A stretch of DNA of 64,000 nucleotides from Alphaproteobacteria bacterium (GTDB lineage: Bacteria; Pseudomonadota; Alphaproteobacteria; Micropepsales; Micropepsaceae). The stretch lies in assembly GCA_021324545.1 (NCBI GenBank), contig JAJPIX010000056.1:1-64000 (forward strand). Direction: 5' to 3'. Below are positions 45,589-54,544 of this stretch, in pieces. Within the stretch, counting starts at the first letter, position 1, and every line of letters begins with the position of its first letter. The notes beneath the pieces are model-generated. The model saw only the letters and a list, made by a program, of their open reading frames with translations, was not told where the DNA came from and did not search any database. The position numbers and the translations under genes are program-made.

Positions 45589-48500
45589 TTAGCTGCATTT
45601 GGAATAACCGCAGGAGACGCAAGTGTCGCAGCCTTCGAGCTTCACAAAGCTGGCCGAGCCGCAGCGCGGGCAGAAGCGTGCCGGCGCGCCTTCGGCGGCC
45701 ACCGCCACCGCGCGCATATCCCCGCCCACAAGCGGGCCTTCGCGCGGGGCCATGAAGCCGATGGCGATGAGATGGCGCTCGATCACCTCGCCGATGGCCG
45801 CCAGCAGCGACGGCACATAATGGCCCTGCTGCCACTGGCCGCCGCGCGGATCGAACACCGCTTTCAGTTCGTCCACCACGAAGGAAACATCGCCGCCGCG
45901 GCGGAACACCGCGCTGATCATGCGGGTGAGCGCCAGCGTCCAGGCATAGGCCTCCATGTTCTTGGAGTTGATGAAGATCTCGAACGGACGCCTGCGGCCG
46001 TCTTTTTCGATGTCGTTGATGGTGATGTAGAAGGCATGGTCGGAATCGGCCCATTTGATCTTGTAGGTCTGGCCGAGGAGAACCTCCGGCCGGTCCAGCG
46101 GCCGCGTCATGTAAACCACGCCGCCTGAGCCCTCGAACGGCCGCGGGCCGGTTTGCGGCAGGGGCATGGGCAGCGTGGGCTGATCGTCGTCTTCGGGCAA
46201 CAGCGCCGGCGCGTCCGCGGCTTCCGGCTGCACCGGGGGCGTTTCCAGCACGGCCCCCGTGATCGCGTTGGGGCGATAGGTGGTGCAGCCCTTGCAGCCG
46301 GTTTCGTAGGCCTTGAGATAAACGTCCTTGAACGCCTCGAAGGAAATGTCCGCCGGCACGTTGATCGTCTTGGAAATCGAGCTGTCCACATATTTCTGCG
46401 CTGCCGCCTGCACCGCCAGATGGTCCGACGGGGAAAGCATCTGCGCACTGACGAAATAATCCGGCAGCGCAGCTTCTTCTCCGAAGCGCGCGCGGTATGC
46501 GCGCCAGGCGAAGTCGCTCACCTCTTCTTCCGCGCGGCTGCCATCGGCCTGCAGCACGCGCCGCCTGAAGGTGTAGGCGAACACCGGCTCGATGCCGCTC
46601 GACACGTTGCCTGCAAACAGCGAGATGGTGCCGGTGGGCGCGATGGAGGTAACAAGCCCGTTGCGGATACCGTAAGCGGCGATTTTTTCGCGGATGGCGT
46701 CGGGCAATTTCGCGATGTTCGGTCGCGCCAGATATTCGCGCGCGTCGAACAGCGGGAAGGCGCTTTTCTCCTTCGCCAGATCGGCGGAGGCGTCATAAGC
46801 GGCGCAAGACAGCCGGGCGAGCCAGCGCTCGATCAACGCAAGGCTTTCCGGCGAACCGTAGCGGACGCCGCAGAAGATGAGCGCATCGGCAAGCCCCGTG
46901 ACGCCAAGGCCGATGCGCCGCTTGGCCATCGCTTCGGCGCGCTGCTCCGGCAGCGGAAAGCGCGAAATGTCGATCACATTGTCGAGCAGGCGGACCGCCG
47001 TGCGCGCAAGCGAATCGAGCTCGGCCTCATCCAGCGCCGCATCCTGTTCGAATGGATGCTTCACCAGCCGCGCCAGATTGATGGAACCCAGCAGGCAGGC
47101 GCCATAGGGCGGCAAGGGCTGTTCGCCGCAATTGTGCGCCCACAGCCCATTGGCGTCGAACGCGTTGAGTCCGGGAATGGAAGCATCGAACACGTCCGCT
47201 TCGCCATCGGGGGATACGCTTCGAACCGTCGCAATGAAACGCTCTCGATTGAGCGTGCGGCGGTAATTCCCGAGCGCGCTCTTCAACCGCAATGACTTTG
47301 CATCGTCGGCGAAGCCGACGCGTTCGGCATAAACGGCAAGGTTGTCGCCCGAAATGACGAGCTCGTGCTGGTCCCGAACCGGATATCCGGTCAACCCGCC
47401 CTTTCCGTCCGGCAGGAATTTCGTGCCCGCAGGCCTGCGTTGCTCATAGATCGTGCTTGCGATGCCCAGCCGCAGCAACATGCGCTGCACCGCTTTCAGC
47501 GTATCGAGATCGCTCTGCGCCAGACGCACGCTGACGCCTTTCGGCTGGCTGCCCTGAACGCTGCCATCGGCGTCGAACAGCCCGCGCAGGAAGGCGCGGC
47601 AAAAGGTTTGCGACCGGCGCTCGATCCCGGGGAGCAGCTGCTTATGCCCGGGCGACATGCCGTGATCCTGCGCAAGGGCCTTCAGCGCGGCAAGCGACAT
47701 CCGGTATTCGCCGCGGCCCGGCACTTCGATCCAGCCGCGAAAATCCGCGCGGTGCGGCAATTGGTTTGCGGCGTGCAGGGCGGCATCCATCACGCCCCGG
47801 ATTCCCGCCCGTTCATCGCCGCCATTGGCGACCTTGCGTCCCGGCCAGGCCGACAGAACGGCCTTGTCGGATTTCAGAACGCCATGGCCCAGGAGAAGAC
47901 CAAGGAGGTAGCCTTCCGCGTCGTCCTGCACCCGCTTTTCCGGCGAACCCCAGCATGGCGCATCGCGATGATCGTGAAGCAGGATTTCGTCGCCCTGACG
48001 CAGATCGCGTGCCGCGATCCATTCCCATGCGCTTGACCAGCGGGTGTGCCTGATGATGCGGCGAACCTTATGGTCAGCCGTCAGCCGCAACGCCGGTCCT
48101 TCCTCGGTCTGCAACAGGAAGACCGGCTTCCTGCCGCGTGAGAAGAAGCCTCGCCTGTCGCTTGGCCATGGCCTGCCTTCGGCAATCGCCACGAACGGTT
48201 TGCCCAGCAGGTCACAAATCTGCTGCGGGCCGTCCGCCGTCATGATCCAGGTATCGGCAGTCAGGCACGGGTTGGTCGCATGGATCGTTTCGCAATAGGC
48301 GAGATTGTTCTCTTCGTTGATGCGGTCGATGAAGATCACGCCCGGCTCGGCATATTCATAGGTCGCGCGCATGATGCGGTCCCACAAATCGCGCGCGCGC
48401 AGGGTTTTATAAACCTTGCCGCCGAACGTCAGGTCCCAGCCGGCATCATTCTTCACCGCGGCCATGAACGCATCGGTCGCCAGGACCGACAGGTTGAACA

Positions 48501-49074
48501 TCGAAAGCCGGCCCGGCGTTCGCTTAGCGTCGATGAAGGCTTCGATGTCGGGGTGATTGCAGCTGAGCGTCGCCATCATCGCGCCGCGGCGGGAGCCCGC
48601 GCTCATGATGGTGCGGCACATGGCGTCCCACACATCCATGAAAGAGATGGGGCCGGATGCATCGGCGCCCACGCCTTCCACCGCCGCGCCGCGCGGGCGC
48701 AGGGTTGAAAAGTCATAGCCGATGCCGCCGCCCTGCTGCAGCGTCAGCGCCGCTTCGCGCAGATGGCTGAAAATCCCGTCCATCGAATCGGGGATCGCGC
48801 CCATCACGAAGCAGTTGAAGAGCGTGACATTGCGATCGGTGCCGGCACCCGCGAAGATTCGCCCCGCCGGAAGGAATTTGTAACCGGCCAGCGCCTGGCC
48901 GAATTTCAGCGCCCATTCGCGCCGCTTCTCGGGGCGCTCGGCCCTTGCGGCCGCCATCGCCACGCGCGCCCAGGTGTCGGCCACTTCGCCATCGACCGGC
49001 GTGCCGTCCGGCCGTTTCAGCCGGTACTTCATATCCCAGATCTGGCGCGAAATATCGCTCATTGGCACCGTCAT
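45589..49074 (-). CDS. nrdJ: Adenosylcobalamin-dependent ribonucleoside-diphosphate reductase with an in-frame intein
   Basis: 1161 residues including a 379-residue intein. Exteins: N-terminal QQGGGIGYDFSTLRPRGA, LSCNHPDIEAFIDAK, EPGVIFIDRINEENNL, ETIHATNP; after the intein CGEQPLPPYGACLLGSINL, IAPTGTISLFAGNVSSGIEP and a C-terminal redox/zinc tail CPRCG ... CDTCVSCGYSKCS. Class II RNR reduces ribonucleotides via a thiyl radical on the Cys of NPCGE, here the first residue after the intein. Start 49074 (MTVPMSDIS) or 49062 (MSDIS). No nrdAB is seen in the window. Confidence 0.94.
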   Translation of the reverse strand: MTVPMSDISRQIWDMKYRLKRPDGTPVDGEVADTWARVAMAAARAERPEKRREWALKFGQALAGYKFLPAGRIFAGAGTDRNVTLFNCFVMGAIPDSMDGIFSHLREAALTLQQGGGIGYDFSTLRPRGAAVEGVGADASGPISFMDVWDAMCRTIMSAGSRRGAMMATLSCNHPDIEAFIDAKRTPGRLSMFNLSVLATDAFMAAVKNDAGWDLTFGGKVYKTLRARDLWDRIMRATYEYAEPGVIFIDRINEENNLAYCETIHATNPCLTADTWIMTADGPQQICDLLGKPFVAIAEGRPWPSDRRGFFSRGRKPVFLLQTEEGPALRLTADHKVRRIIRHTRWSSAWEWIAARDLRQGDEILLHDHRDAPCWGSPEKRVQDDAEGYLLGLLLGHGVLKSDKAVLSAWPGRKVANGGDERAGIRGVMDAALHAANQLPHRADFRGWIEVPGRGEYRMSLAALKALAQDHGMSPGHKQLLPGIERRSQTFCRAFLRGLFDADGSVQGSQPKGVSVRLAQSDLDTLKAVQRMLLRLGIASTIYEQRRPAGTKFLPDGKGGLTGYPVRDQHELVISGDNLAVYAERVGFADDAKSLRLKSALGNYRRTLNRERFIATVRSVSPDGEADVFDASIPGLNAFDANGLWAHNCGEQPLPPYGACLLGSINLARLVKHPFEQDAALDEAELDSLARTAVRLLDNVIDISRFPLPEQRAEAMAKRRIGLGVTGLADALIFCGVRYGSPESLALIERWLARLSCAAYDASADLAKEKSAFPLFDAREYLARPNIAKLPDAIREKIAAYGIRNGLVTSIAPTGTISLFAGNVSSGIEPVFAYTFRRRVLQADGSRAEEEVSDFAWRAYRARFGEEAALPDYFVSAQMLSPSDHLAVQAAAQKYVDSSISKTINVPADISFEAFKDVYLKAYETGCKGCTTYRPNAITGAVLETPPVQPEAADAPALLPEDDDQPTLPMPLPQTGPRPFEGSGGVVYMTRPLDRPEVLLGQTYKIKWADSDHAFYITINDIEKDGRRRPFEIFINSKNMEAYAWTLALTRMISAVFRRGGDVSFVVDELKAVFDPRGGQWQQGHYVPSLLAAIGEVIERHLIAIGFMAPREGPLVGGDMRAVAVAAEGAPARFCPRCGSASFVKLEGCDTCVSCGYSKCS
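47131..48267 (-). other. Intein with DOD homing endonuclease inside nrdJ
   Basis: 379 residues, Cys1 to Asn379 (HN|C junction). Block A CLTADTWIMTADG, block B TADH (intein residues 63-66), DOD motifs GYLLGLLLGHG (119-129) and FLRGLFDADGSV (226-237), block F DVFDASIPGLNAFD, block G AHN followed by Cys+1. The first DOD motif has His where the catalytic Asp is expected; the second is intact. Splicing would rejoin HATNP and CGEQPLP, restoring the RNR active site. Confidence 0.93.
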
Positions 49075-49174
49075 TGATCCCGCGGCGGAGCGGGCCCGGC
49101 AGCTAACTACAGCGGCCATTAAAATCAAGCCGTGTTCCTTAATTGTTCTAAATGCGATCAGAAAATTTGCCCGC

Positions 49175-49217
49175 TTGACATGCCGTAAGTGATCGCTTAC
49201 GGTAAGTTATGGCTTAC
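49175..49217 (+). promoter_or_regulatory. ArsR/SmtB gene promoter with tandem operators, predicted leaderless
   Basis: TTGACA (49175-49180), 17-nt spacer, TACGGT (49198-49203). CCGTAAG (49183-49189) / CTTACGG (49196-49202) is a perfect inverted repeat, and a second GTAAG (49202-49206) / CTTAC (49213-49217) spans the ATG at 49209. The start site predicted 6-7 nt after the -10 coincides with the ATG. Confidence 0.65.
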
Positions 49218-49523
49218 GGAAATGCATGGATGGCCTTGGCCGATCCGACCAGGCGGCAGGTGTTCGAAAAGCTGAAGGAAGGCAGGCGCCCCGTGGGCGA
49301 AATCGCGCGCGGGCTGCCGGTCAGCCGGCCGGCAGTTTCGCAGCATCTGAAGGTTCTGAAGGAGGCGGGGTTAGTGCGCGAAGAACGCGACGGCACGCGC
49401 CGCATCTACCAGATCGATCCGCAGGGACTGGGCCAACTGCGCCGGTGGCTGGATCAGTTCTGGAACATCGCATTGGACGCCTTCAAGGCGGAAGCGGAGA
49501 AAAAAGACGGGGACGGGAAATGA
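49209..49523 (+). CDS. ArsR family winged-helix regulator
   Basis: 104 residues. LADPTRRQVFEKLKEGRRPV, GLPVSRPAVSQHLKVLKEAG and RRIYQIDPQGLGQLRRWLDQ define the ArsR fold of the SRPBCC-linked group. No metal-binding Cys pair, so it is not obviously a metal sensor. It is coupled (ATGA) to the AHSA1-type gene. It probably represses its own operon. Confidence 0.92.
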   Translation: MAYGNAWMALADPTRRQVFEKLKEGRRPVGEIARGLPVSRPAVSQHLKVLKEAGLVREERDGTRRIYQIDPQGLGQLRRWLDQFWNIALDAFKAEAEKKDGDGK

Positions 49524-49990
49524 CGAAAACAATTCAGATAGCGCCGGTGAACAAGACGCTTGTTGTGAAGGCATCGCAGGCGAAGGCGTTCGACGTGTTC
49601 ACCAACGGTATCGACCGCTGGTGGCCCAAATCACACGGCATCGGCAGCACGCCGGTCGTGCAATCCATCATCGAGCCCAGGCTCGGCGGCCGCTGGTACA
49701 CAAGGCATGCGGATGGCAGCGAAGCGGTTGTCGGCCATATGCGCGTATGGGAGCCGCCGCATCGCATCGTCTTCGGCTGGGAAATCAACGCGAGCTGGAA
49801 GCCGGATTCGACGGTGAGTTCGGAAGTCGAGGTCCGTTTCATCGCGATGGACCAAAACACGACGCGCGTGGAGCTCGAGCACCGCAATTTCGAAAACCTC
49901 GGCAAGGAAGGCGGCGAGAAGATGCGCAGCGACGTCAACGGCGGCTGGCCCGGCCTTCTGGAACTCTACAAACAGGCGGCGGAGGCATGA
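49520..49990 (+). CDS. SRPBCC (AHSA1-like) protein
   Basis: 156 residues. VNKTLVVKASQAKAFDVFTNGIDRWWPKSH and the end ENLGKEGGEKMRSDVNGGWPGLLELY fit the AHSA1/START-like SRPBCC family, which binds hydrophobic ligands. These are often paired with ArsR regulators. ATG overlaps the regulator's stop. Confidence 0.88.
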   Translation: MTKTIQIAPVNKTLVVKASQAKAFDVFTNGIDRWWPKSHGIGSTPVVQSIIEPRLGGRWYTRHADGSEAVVGHMRVWEPPHRIVFGWEINASWKPDSTVSSEVEVRFIAMDQNTTRVELEHRNFENLGKEGGEKMRSDVNGGWPGLLELYKQAAEA

Positions 49991-50553
49991 ACATGAAAGC
50001 CGTACATTTTGTCATCGGCTGCACCGTGGCCGCATTGCTCATCGCGGCGAGCGCGCGCGGCGCGGTTCTGGAATCCAATGCGCAGGGTTTTGCGATCGAG
50101 GAGAAGGCAGATATAGCCGCTCCGCCGGACAGGGTTTACGATGCGCTCATCCACCCGGAAAAATGGTGGAATCCTGCGCACACCTTCTCTCATGATGCGA
50201 AGAACCTGTCGCTCATGGCAACGGCCGGCAGCTGTCTTTGTGAAACATTGCCCGATGGCGGATCGGTCGAGCACCTGTCGGTGATTCGTGTCGTTCCGGG
50301 CAAGATGTTGCGCATGAAAGGCGCAATGGGCCCTTTTCAGGGACAAGGCCTGGAAGGCGCGCTTACATTCACGCTCGCACAGCAGGATGACGGCACAAGC
50401 CTCACGCTGGATTACAACATTGGCGGCTTCATCAGAGGCGGCTTCGGAAAATTGCCGGAAGCCGGCGATGCCATGGCCACGGACCTCGTTGCGCGCTTGA
50501 AGCGCTATGTCGAAACCGGCACGCCCGATGCGGCGGGCCAGAACAGGGAGTAG
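49987..50553 (+). CDS. Exported SRPBCC-like protein
   Basis: 188 residues. Signal peptide (about 1-25, ASARGA), then an SRPBCC domain (IEEKADIAAPPDRVYDALIH, PEKWWNPAHTFSHDAKNLSL, GGSVEHLSVIRVVPGKMLRM). It looks like a periplasmic paralogue of the upstream gene. GGAGG precedes the ATG at 49987, which overlaps the previous stop. Confidence 0.8.
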   Translation: MNMKAVHFVIGCTVAALLIAASARGAVLESNAQGFAIEEKADIAAPPDRVYDALIHPEKWWNPAHTFSHDAKNLSLMATAGSCLCETLPDGGSVEHLSVIRVVPGKMLRMKGAMGPFQGQGLEGALTFTLAQQDDGTSLTLDYNIGGFIRGGFGKLPEAGDAMATDLVARLKRYVETGTPDAAGQNRE

Positions 50554-50558
50554 TTCTC

Positions 50559-51203
50559 ATGAGCCTCACAATTCATGCGTTTCCGCCCAGCCCACGCGCC
50601 TTCAAGGTTCTGTTTGGCGCCCATCAGGCCGGCGTGGATTACGAGTTGAAGTTTGTGGACCTGCGCAAGGGCGACCAGAACAAGCCGGAATTTCTCGCGC
50701 TAAATCCCAACGGGCGGATGCCCGTGCTTGACGATAACGGTTATGTCCTTTGGGAATCAAACGCCATCGTCAATTACCTGGCGGCGAAGAATCCCCGATG
50801 CGCCCTTCTGCCCGAAGACACAAAAGCGCGCCTTCAGGTGGAAAAGTGGCAATTCTGGGAAAGCGTACATTGGGATCAGGCCTGTGCAATCTTTGCGTTC
50901 GAACGCCTGGTGAAAAAGGTCTTCCGTGGCGAGCCCGAGAGCGAATCCGAAATCGCGCGCGGCACGGAAATGCTGAACCGGCTCGCCAAGGTGCTGGACG
51001 GGGAGCTGGGCAAGCGCCGGTATGTCGCAAGCGAGCAGCTGACGGTCGCCGACATCTCCATCGGTTCGGTCATGTGCATCGCCGAGGCCGTGAAATTCCC
51101 GCTCGAGCCGTTTCGGAACATCGCCCGCTGGCAGGCCGATCTGAAGGCGCTGCCGGCCTGGAAGAAGACCGCCGAGATACAGCAGAAATACATGGCGGCC
51201 TGA
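50559..51203 (+). CDS. Glutathione S-transferase family protein
   Basis: 214 residues. Thioredoxin-like N-domain (ITIHAFPPSPRAFKVLFGAH, NPNGRMPVLDDNGYVLWESN) and an all-helical C-domain (SEQLTVADISIGSVMCIAE). The SNAIVNYL motif is the glutathione gamma-Glu site. Substrate unknown. It is last of the ArsR-SRPBCC-SRPBCC-GST group, 5 nt after the previous stop. Confidence 0.9.
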   Translation: MSLTIHAFPPSPRAFKVLFGAHQAGVDYELKFVDLRKGDQNKPEFLALNPNGRMPVLDDNGYVLWESNAIVNYLAAKNPRCALLPEDTKARLQVEKWQFWESVHWDQACAIFAFERLVKKVFRGEPESESEIARGTEMLNRLAKVLDGELGKRRYVASEQLTVADISIGSVMCIAEAVKFPLEPFRNIARWQADLKALPAWKKTAEIQQKYMAA

Positions 51204-51392
51204 CGGCCCGCCGCCTTGTCTGCAAGTCTTTTCGCGCGGACCAAAACGGGATAGTTTGCGGCTCATGACCCGCAAGCGCGCGCTTCTGATTCTTTGCGCC
51301 AGGATCGGCTATAACCCGCCGGCCGCTGCCTAGCCTCGCGCATCCGCGAAGCTTCCGTCCCGCTCATCCATCTCTACGCCAAAGAGGCAGCC

Positions 51393-52790
51393 ATGGCGCA
51401 CACACCAACACACAACCAGACCAAACACTGGCAGGCGATCGACGCGGCCCACCACATTCATCCATTCACCGACACGGTGGCGCTGAACAAGGAAGGTGTG
51501 CGCGTGATTACGCGCGCCGAGGGCGTCTATCTGTGGGATTCCGAGGGCAAGAAGATCATTGATGGCATGTCGGGCCTTTGGTGCGTGCAGGTCGGCTACG
51601 GCAACAAGGAGCTTGCGGATGCCGGCTGCGAAGCGCTGCGCGTGCTTCCCTATTACAATCACTTCTTCAAGACGACCAATCCCTACACGGCCGAGCTTGC
51701 GGACAAGCTCTCAAAGCTTCTGCCCGAAGGACACACGCGCGTGCTGTTCGCAAATTCGGGATCGGAGGCGAACGACAGCGCGCTCAAGCTGATCCGCTAT
51801 TATTGGAACCTGAAAAAGAAGCCGCAGAAAAAAATCCACCTGTCGCGCGATTACGCCTATCACGGCGTGACGATGGCCGCGGCGTCCCTTTCGGGCCTGA
51901 CGCCCATGCATCCGCAGTGGGATCTGCCGCTTGCGGGATTCCAGAAGGTGCCCGCCCCCTACTGGTTCGGGGCGAAAGCAGCCGGGTATGGCGACATGGG
52001 GCCCGACGAATTCGGCGTGCTCATTGCGAAAAAGCTGGAAGAGAAGATTCTCGAAATCGGGCCCGAGCGCGTCGCCTCGTTTTCGGCGGAACCGGTGCAG
52101 GGTGCCGGCGGACTGATTTTTCCGCCGGCGAGCTATTGGCCCGAGGTCAATCGCATCTGCAGGAAATACGATGTGCTGCTGCACGCCGATGAGGTGATCA
52201 CGGGTTTCGGCCGCACTGGCCAGTGGTTCGGGTGCCAGACCTATGGCATCGAAGCCGATGTCATCACCATGGCGAAGGGGCTGTCGTCCGGTTATCAGCC
52301 GATCTCGGCGATTTCGCTGGGCAAAAGGATGGGCGACGTCATCGCCAACGCCAATGAAGAGCTGGTGCATGGCTACACCTATTCCGGCCATCCCGTAGCC
52401 TGCGCGGTGGCGCTGAAAAATCTGGAAGTGATCGAGCGCGAAAAGCTGGTCGCGCGCGTGAAGAACGGGATCGGCCCCTATCTGCACCGGCGGCTTCATG
52501 AGACCTTCGATGATCATCCGATTGTCGGCGAGGTGCGCGGCGTGGGGCTGCTCGCGGCCATCGAGCTTGTGCCTGACAGAAAAAAGCGCGCCTTTTTCCC
52601 GCTCGATCCGGGAGCGGTGGGCACACATTGCCGGAACTATTGCTTCAACAGCGGCCTTGTTTCGCGTGCGATCCGCGACACGATGGTTCTGGCGCCGCCC
52701 TTCGTGATTTCGGAAAGCGAAGTGGAGGAAATCATCTCCAAGCTGAAGGCAGCGATCGACAATACGGCGCGCGACTACGGGAAGATGTGA
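51393..52790 (+). CDS. Class III aminotransferase (omega-amino acid--pyruvate type)
   Basis: 465 residues. PLP lysine in MAKGLSSGYQPISAI; FANSGSEANDSALKL, SRDYAYHGVTMAAASLSG, LLHADEVITGFGRTG. It resembles omega-amino acid:pyruvate and putrescine/diamine aminotransferases (SpuC-like). It transfers an amino group from amines to pyruvate. Intact and monocistronic; ends by a hairpin at 52799-52822. Confidence 0.92.
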   Translation: MAHTPTHNQTKHWQAIDAAHHIHPFTDTVALNKEGVRVITRAEGVYLWDSEGKKIIDGMSGLWCVQVGYGNKELADAGCEALRVLPYYNHFFKTTNPYTAELADKLSKLLPEGHTRVLFANSGSEANDSALKLIRYYWNLKKKPQKKIHLSRDYAYHGVTMAAASLSGLTPMHPQWDLPLAGFQKVPAPYWFGAKAAGYGDMGPDEFGVLIAKKLEEKILEIGPERVASFSAEPVQGAGGLIFPPASYWPEVNRICRKYDVLLHADEVITGFGRTGQWFGCQTYGIEADVITMAKGLSSGYQPISAISLGKRMGDVIANANEELVHGYTYSGHPVACAVALKNLEVIEREKLVARVKNGIGPYLHRRLHETFDDHPIVGEVRGVGLLAAIELVPDRKKRAFFPLDPGAVGTHCRNYCFNSGLVSRAIRDTMVLAPPFVISESEVEEIISKLKAAIDNTARDYGKM

Positions 52791-52798
52791 TCTCCCGC

Positions 52799-52822
52799 CC
52801 CGGCGTTCCTTCCCACGCCGGG
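52799..52822. terminator. Hairpin between convergent aminotransferase and MATE genes
   Basis: Stem CCCGGCGT (52799-52806) / ACGCCGGG (52815-52822) with an 8-nt loop, no T-run. Confidence 0.45.
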
Positions 52823-52826
52823 CAGG

Positions 52827-54266
52827 TCATTCCATCTGCGCCTCTTCCTCGACTTTTTCCTGCAGGACCTGCGTCGGTGTCTGCCCGATCAGGCGTTTTG
52901 TTTTCCAGCTGCCGCGCGCGAACCACAGGCCGGCAATGGCCGCCGTCACGACGTTTGCGGCCGGCGTGGACCACCAGATGCCGTCGGCGCCCATCGCCGT
53001 GTGTTCGGACAGCACATAGGCCAGCGGGATCTGGAGAACCCACTGCGACACCAGTCCGATCACCATGACCGGGATCATCTCGCCCGCCGCGCGAAGGACG
53101 CCCGTGAGCGCAAACTGCAGGCCGATGAAGCCGAAGCTCCAGGCGACGATGCGGATATAGACGGCGCCCTCGGCGATCACGCGCGCATCTTCCGGCACGA
53201 AAAAAGCGACTATGGACGGCGCGAAGATCAGACAGAGAATGCCAAGCACGGTAAGAACGGAAAACATGATCAGCGAGGCAAGCTGGGCGACTTTTTCGGC
53301 CCGCCCGATGTTGCCGGCGCCGATGTTCTGGCCCACAAGCGTGGATGTCGCCATGGAAAAGCCCATCGCCGGAATCATCATCACGTTGAAGACGTTGACG
53401 CCGACGCCAAAACTCGCCGTGACCACCGTGCCAAAACTGGTGATCAGGAAGGTGAGGGCCATCATGCCCAGTCCTCGCGCCGACTGTTCGATGGAGGCCG
53501 GATATCCGAGCAGAAAGGCACGCTTTGCGAACGCCATGTCGGGCCTGAAATCGCGCCAATGCACGTGGATGCCGTAGCGGCCGCCGAACAGGAGTCTGAG
53601 GGCTATGGCGGCGGCAACAGCCTGTGCGATGAGCGTGGCGATCGCCGCGCCCATAACGCCCAGGGCCGGCGCGCCGAATTTTCCGAAGATGAGAACCGGG
53701 TCGAGGACAAAGTTCATGCAGACCGTGCCCGCCACGATGTAAAGCGGCGCCTTCACTTCACCCACGCCGCGCATGAGCGCCTGCACCATCGCGTAAACGA
53801 ACAGGAACGGCAGCGCTACGAAAACGACGCGCATGAAGGCCAGGCCGTTCTCGTAAACGTCCGCGGCTACGCCCATCAGATGCAGAAGCCAGGGCACGAG
53901 CGCAAAGCCGATCGCACCCAGCACCACGGACACCGCAACGATCGTAACAAGGGTCTGTGCGGCTACATGATCGACCATGGCGTGGTCGCGCGCGCCGGTA
54001 TATTGGGCGATGAGGGTTGTGCCGGCGATGGCAAATCCCATGCCCGCGGCGATCAGCACGAACATTACGGGCATCGAGATCGAGACCGCCGCCACAGCGG
54101 CCGCCCCAAGCCGTCCCACCCAGAATGCGTCGATCAGCTGATAGGCGACCTGAAGAATGTTCGCGCCCATGATCGGAATCGCCAGCAGGAAGAGCGAACG
54201 TGTGATTGAGCCTTCGACCAGGCGCGAGTCGAAGGCGCGGCGCGCTGGTCTTTGCGGCTCTGACAT
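52827..54266 (-). CDS. MATE family multidrug efflux transporter
   Basis: 479 residues, 12 transmembrane helices. NorM/MATE features: PIMGANILQVAYQLIDAFWV, RLGAAAVAAVSISMP, GMGFAIAGTTLIAQYTGARD, and FFVPEDARVIAEGAVYIRI in the second half. It exports drugs or metabolites with Na+/H+. Monocistronic. The upstream gap to 54545 holds no gene except the sRNA promoter. Confidence 0.93.
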   Translation of the reverse strand: MSEPQRPARRAFDSRLVEGSITRSLFLLAIPIMGANILQVAYQLIDAFWVGRLGAAAVAAVSISMPVMFVLIAAGMGFAIAGTTLIAQYTGARDHAMVDHVAAQTLVTIVAVSVVLGAIGFALVPWLLHLMGVAADVYENGLAFMRVVFVALPFLFVYAMVQALMRGVGEVKAPLYIVAGTVCMNFVLDPVLIFGKFGAPALGVMGAAIATLIAQAVAAAIALRLLFGGRYGIHVHWRDFRPDMAFAKRAFLLGYPASIEQSARGLGMMALTFLITSFGTVVTASFGVGVNVFNVMMIPAMGFSMATSTLVGQNIGAGNIGRAEKVAQLASLIMFSVLTVLGILCLIFAPSIVAFFVPEDARVIAEGAVYIRIVAWSFGFIGLQFALTGVLRAAGEMIPVMVIGLVSQWVLQIPLAYVLSEHTAMGADGIWWSTPAANVVTAAIAGLWFARGSWKTKRLIGQTPTQVLQEKVEEEAQME

Positions 54267-54509
54267 GGCAATCGCGCTTTCGGTGGATGGTGAGGGGGCG
54301 GATGGATGAACCTTTGACCCACGGCGGTCAACTCCACCGTCTTCCCGATTTGGGGCTTCACAATTGCGTCAGAAATGAGCCCGGAAAAGCAGGAAGGTGC
54401 TCATCCTCGGGGAGACGGAACGCGAATCTGATGAAATGAGAGTGCGAAAGTTGCGGATTCGTCACTGTCATTAAAAATCATTGATTTCTACGACTTCCAA
54501 AAAAAATAG
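54267..54509. other. Gene-free region before the sRNA promoter
   Basis: 243 nt between the divergent MATE gene and the sRNA promoter. Only short open frames without family likeness. AT-rich from about 54440, where an A-rich tract precedes TTGAAA. Confidence 0.5.
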
Positions 54510-54538
54510 TTGAAACCTGTTGCATGAATGCATAGCCT
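54510..54538 (+). promoter_or_regulatory. Promoter of the candidate small RNA
   Basis: TTGAAA (54510-54515), 17-nt spacer, TAGCCT (54533-54538), following an A-rich tract. Predicted start near 54545. Confidence 0.5.
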
Positions 54539-54544
54539 AGTCCT

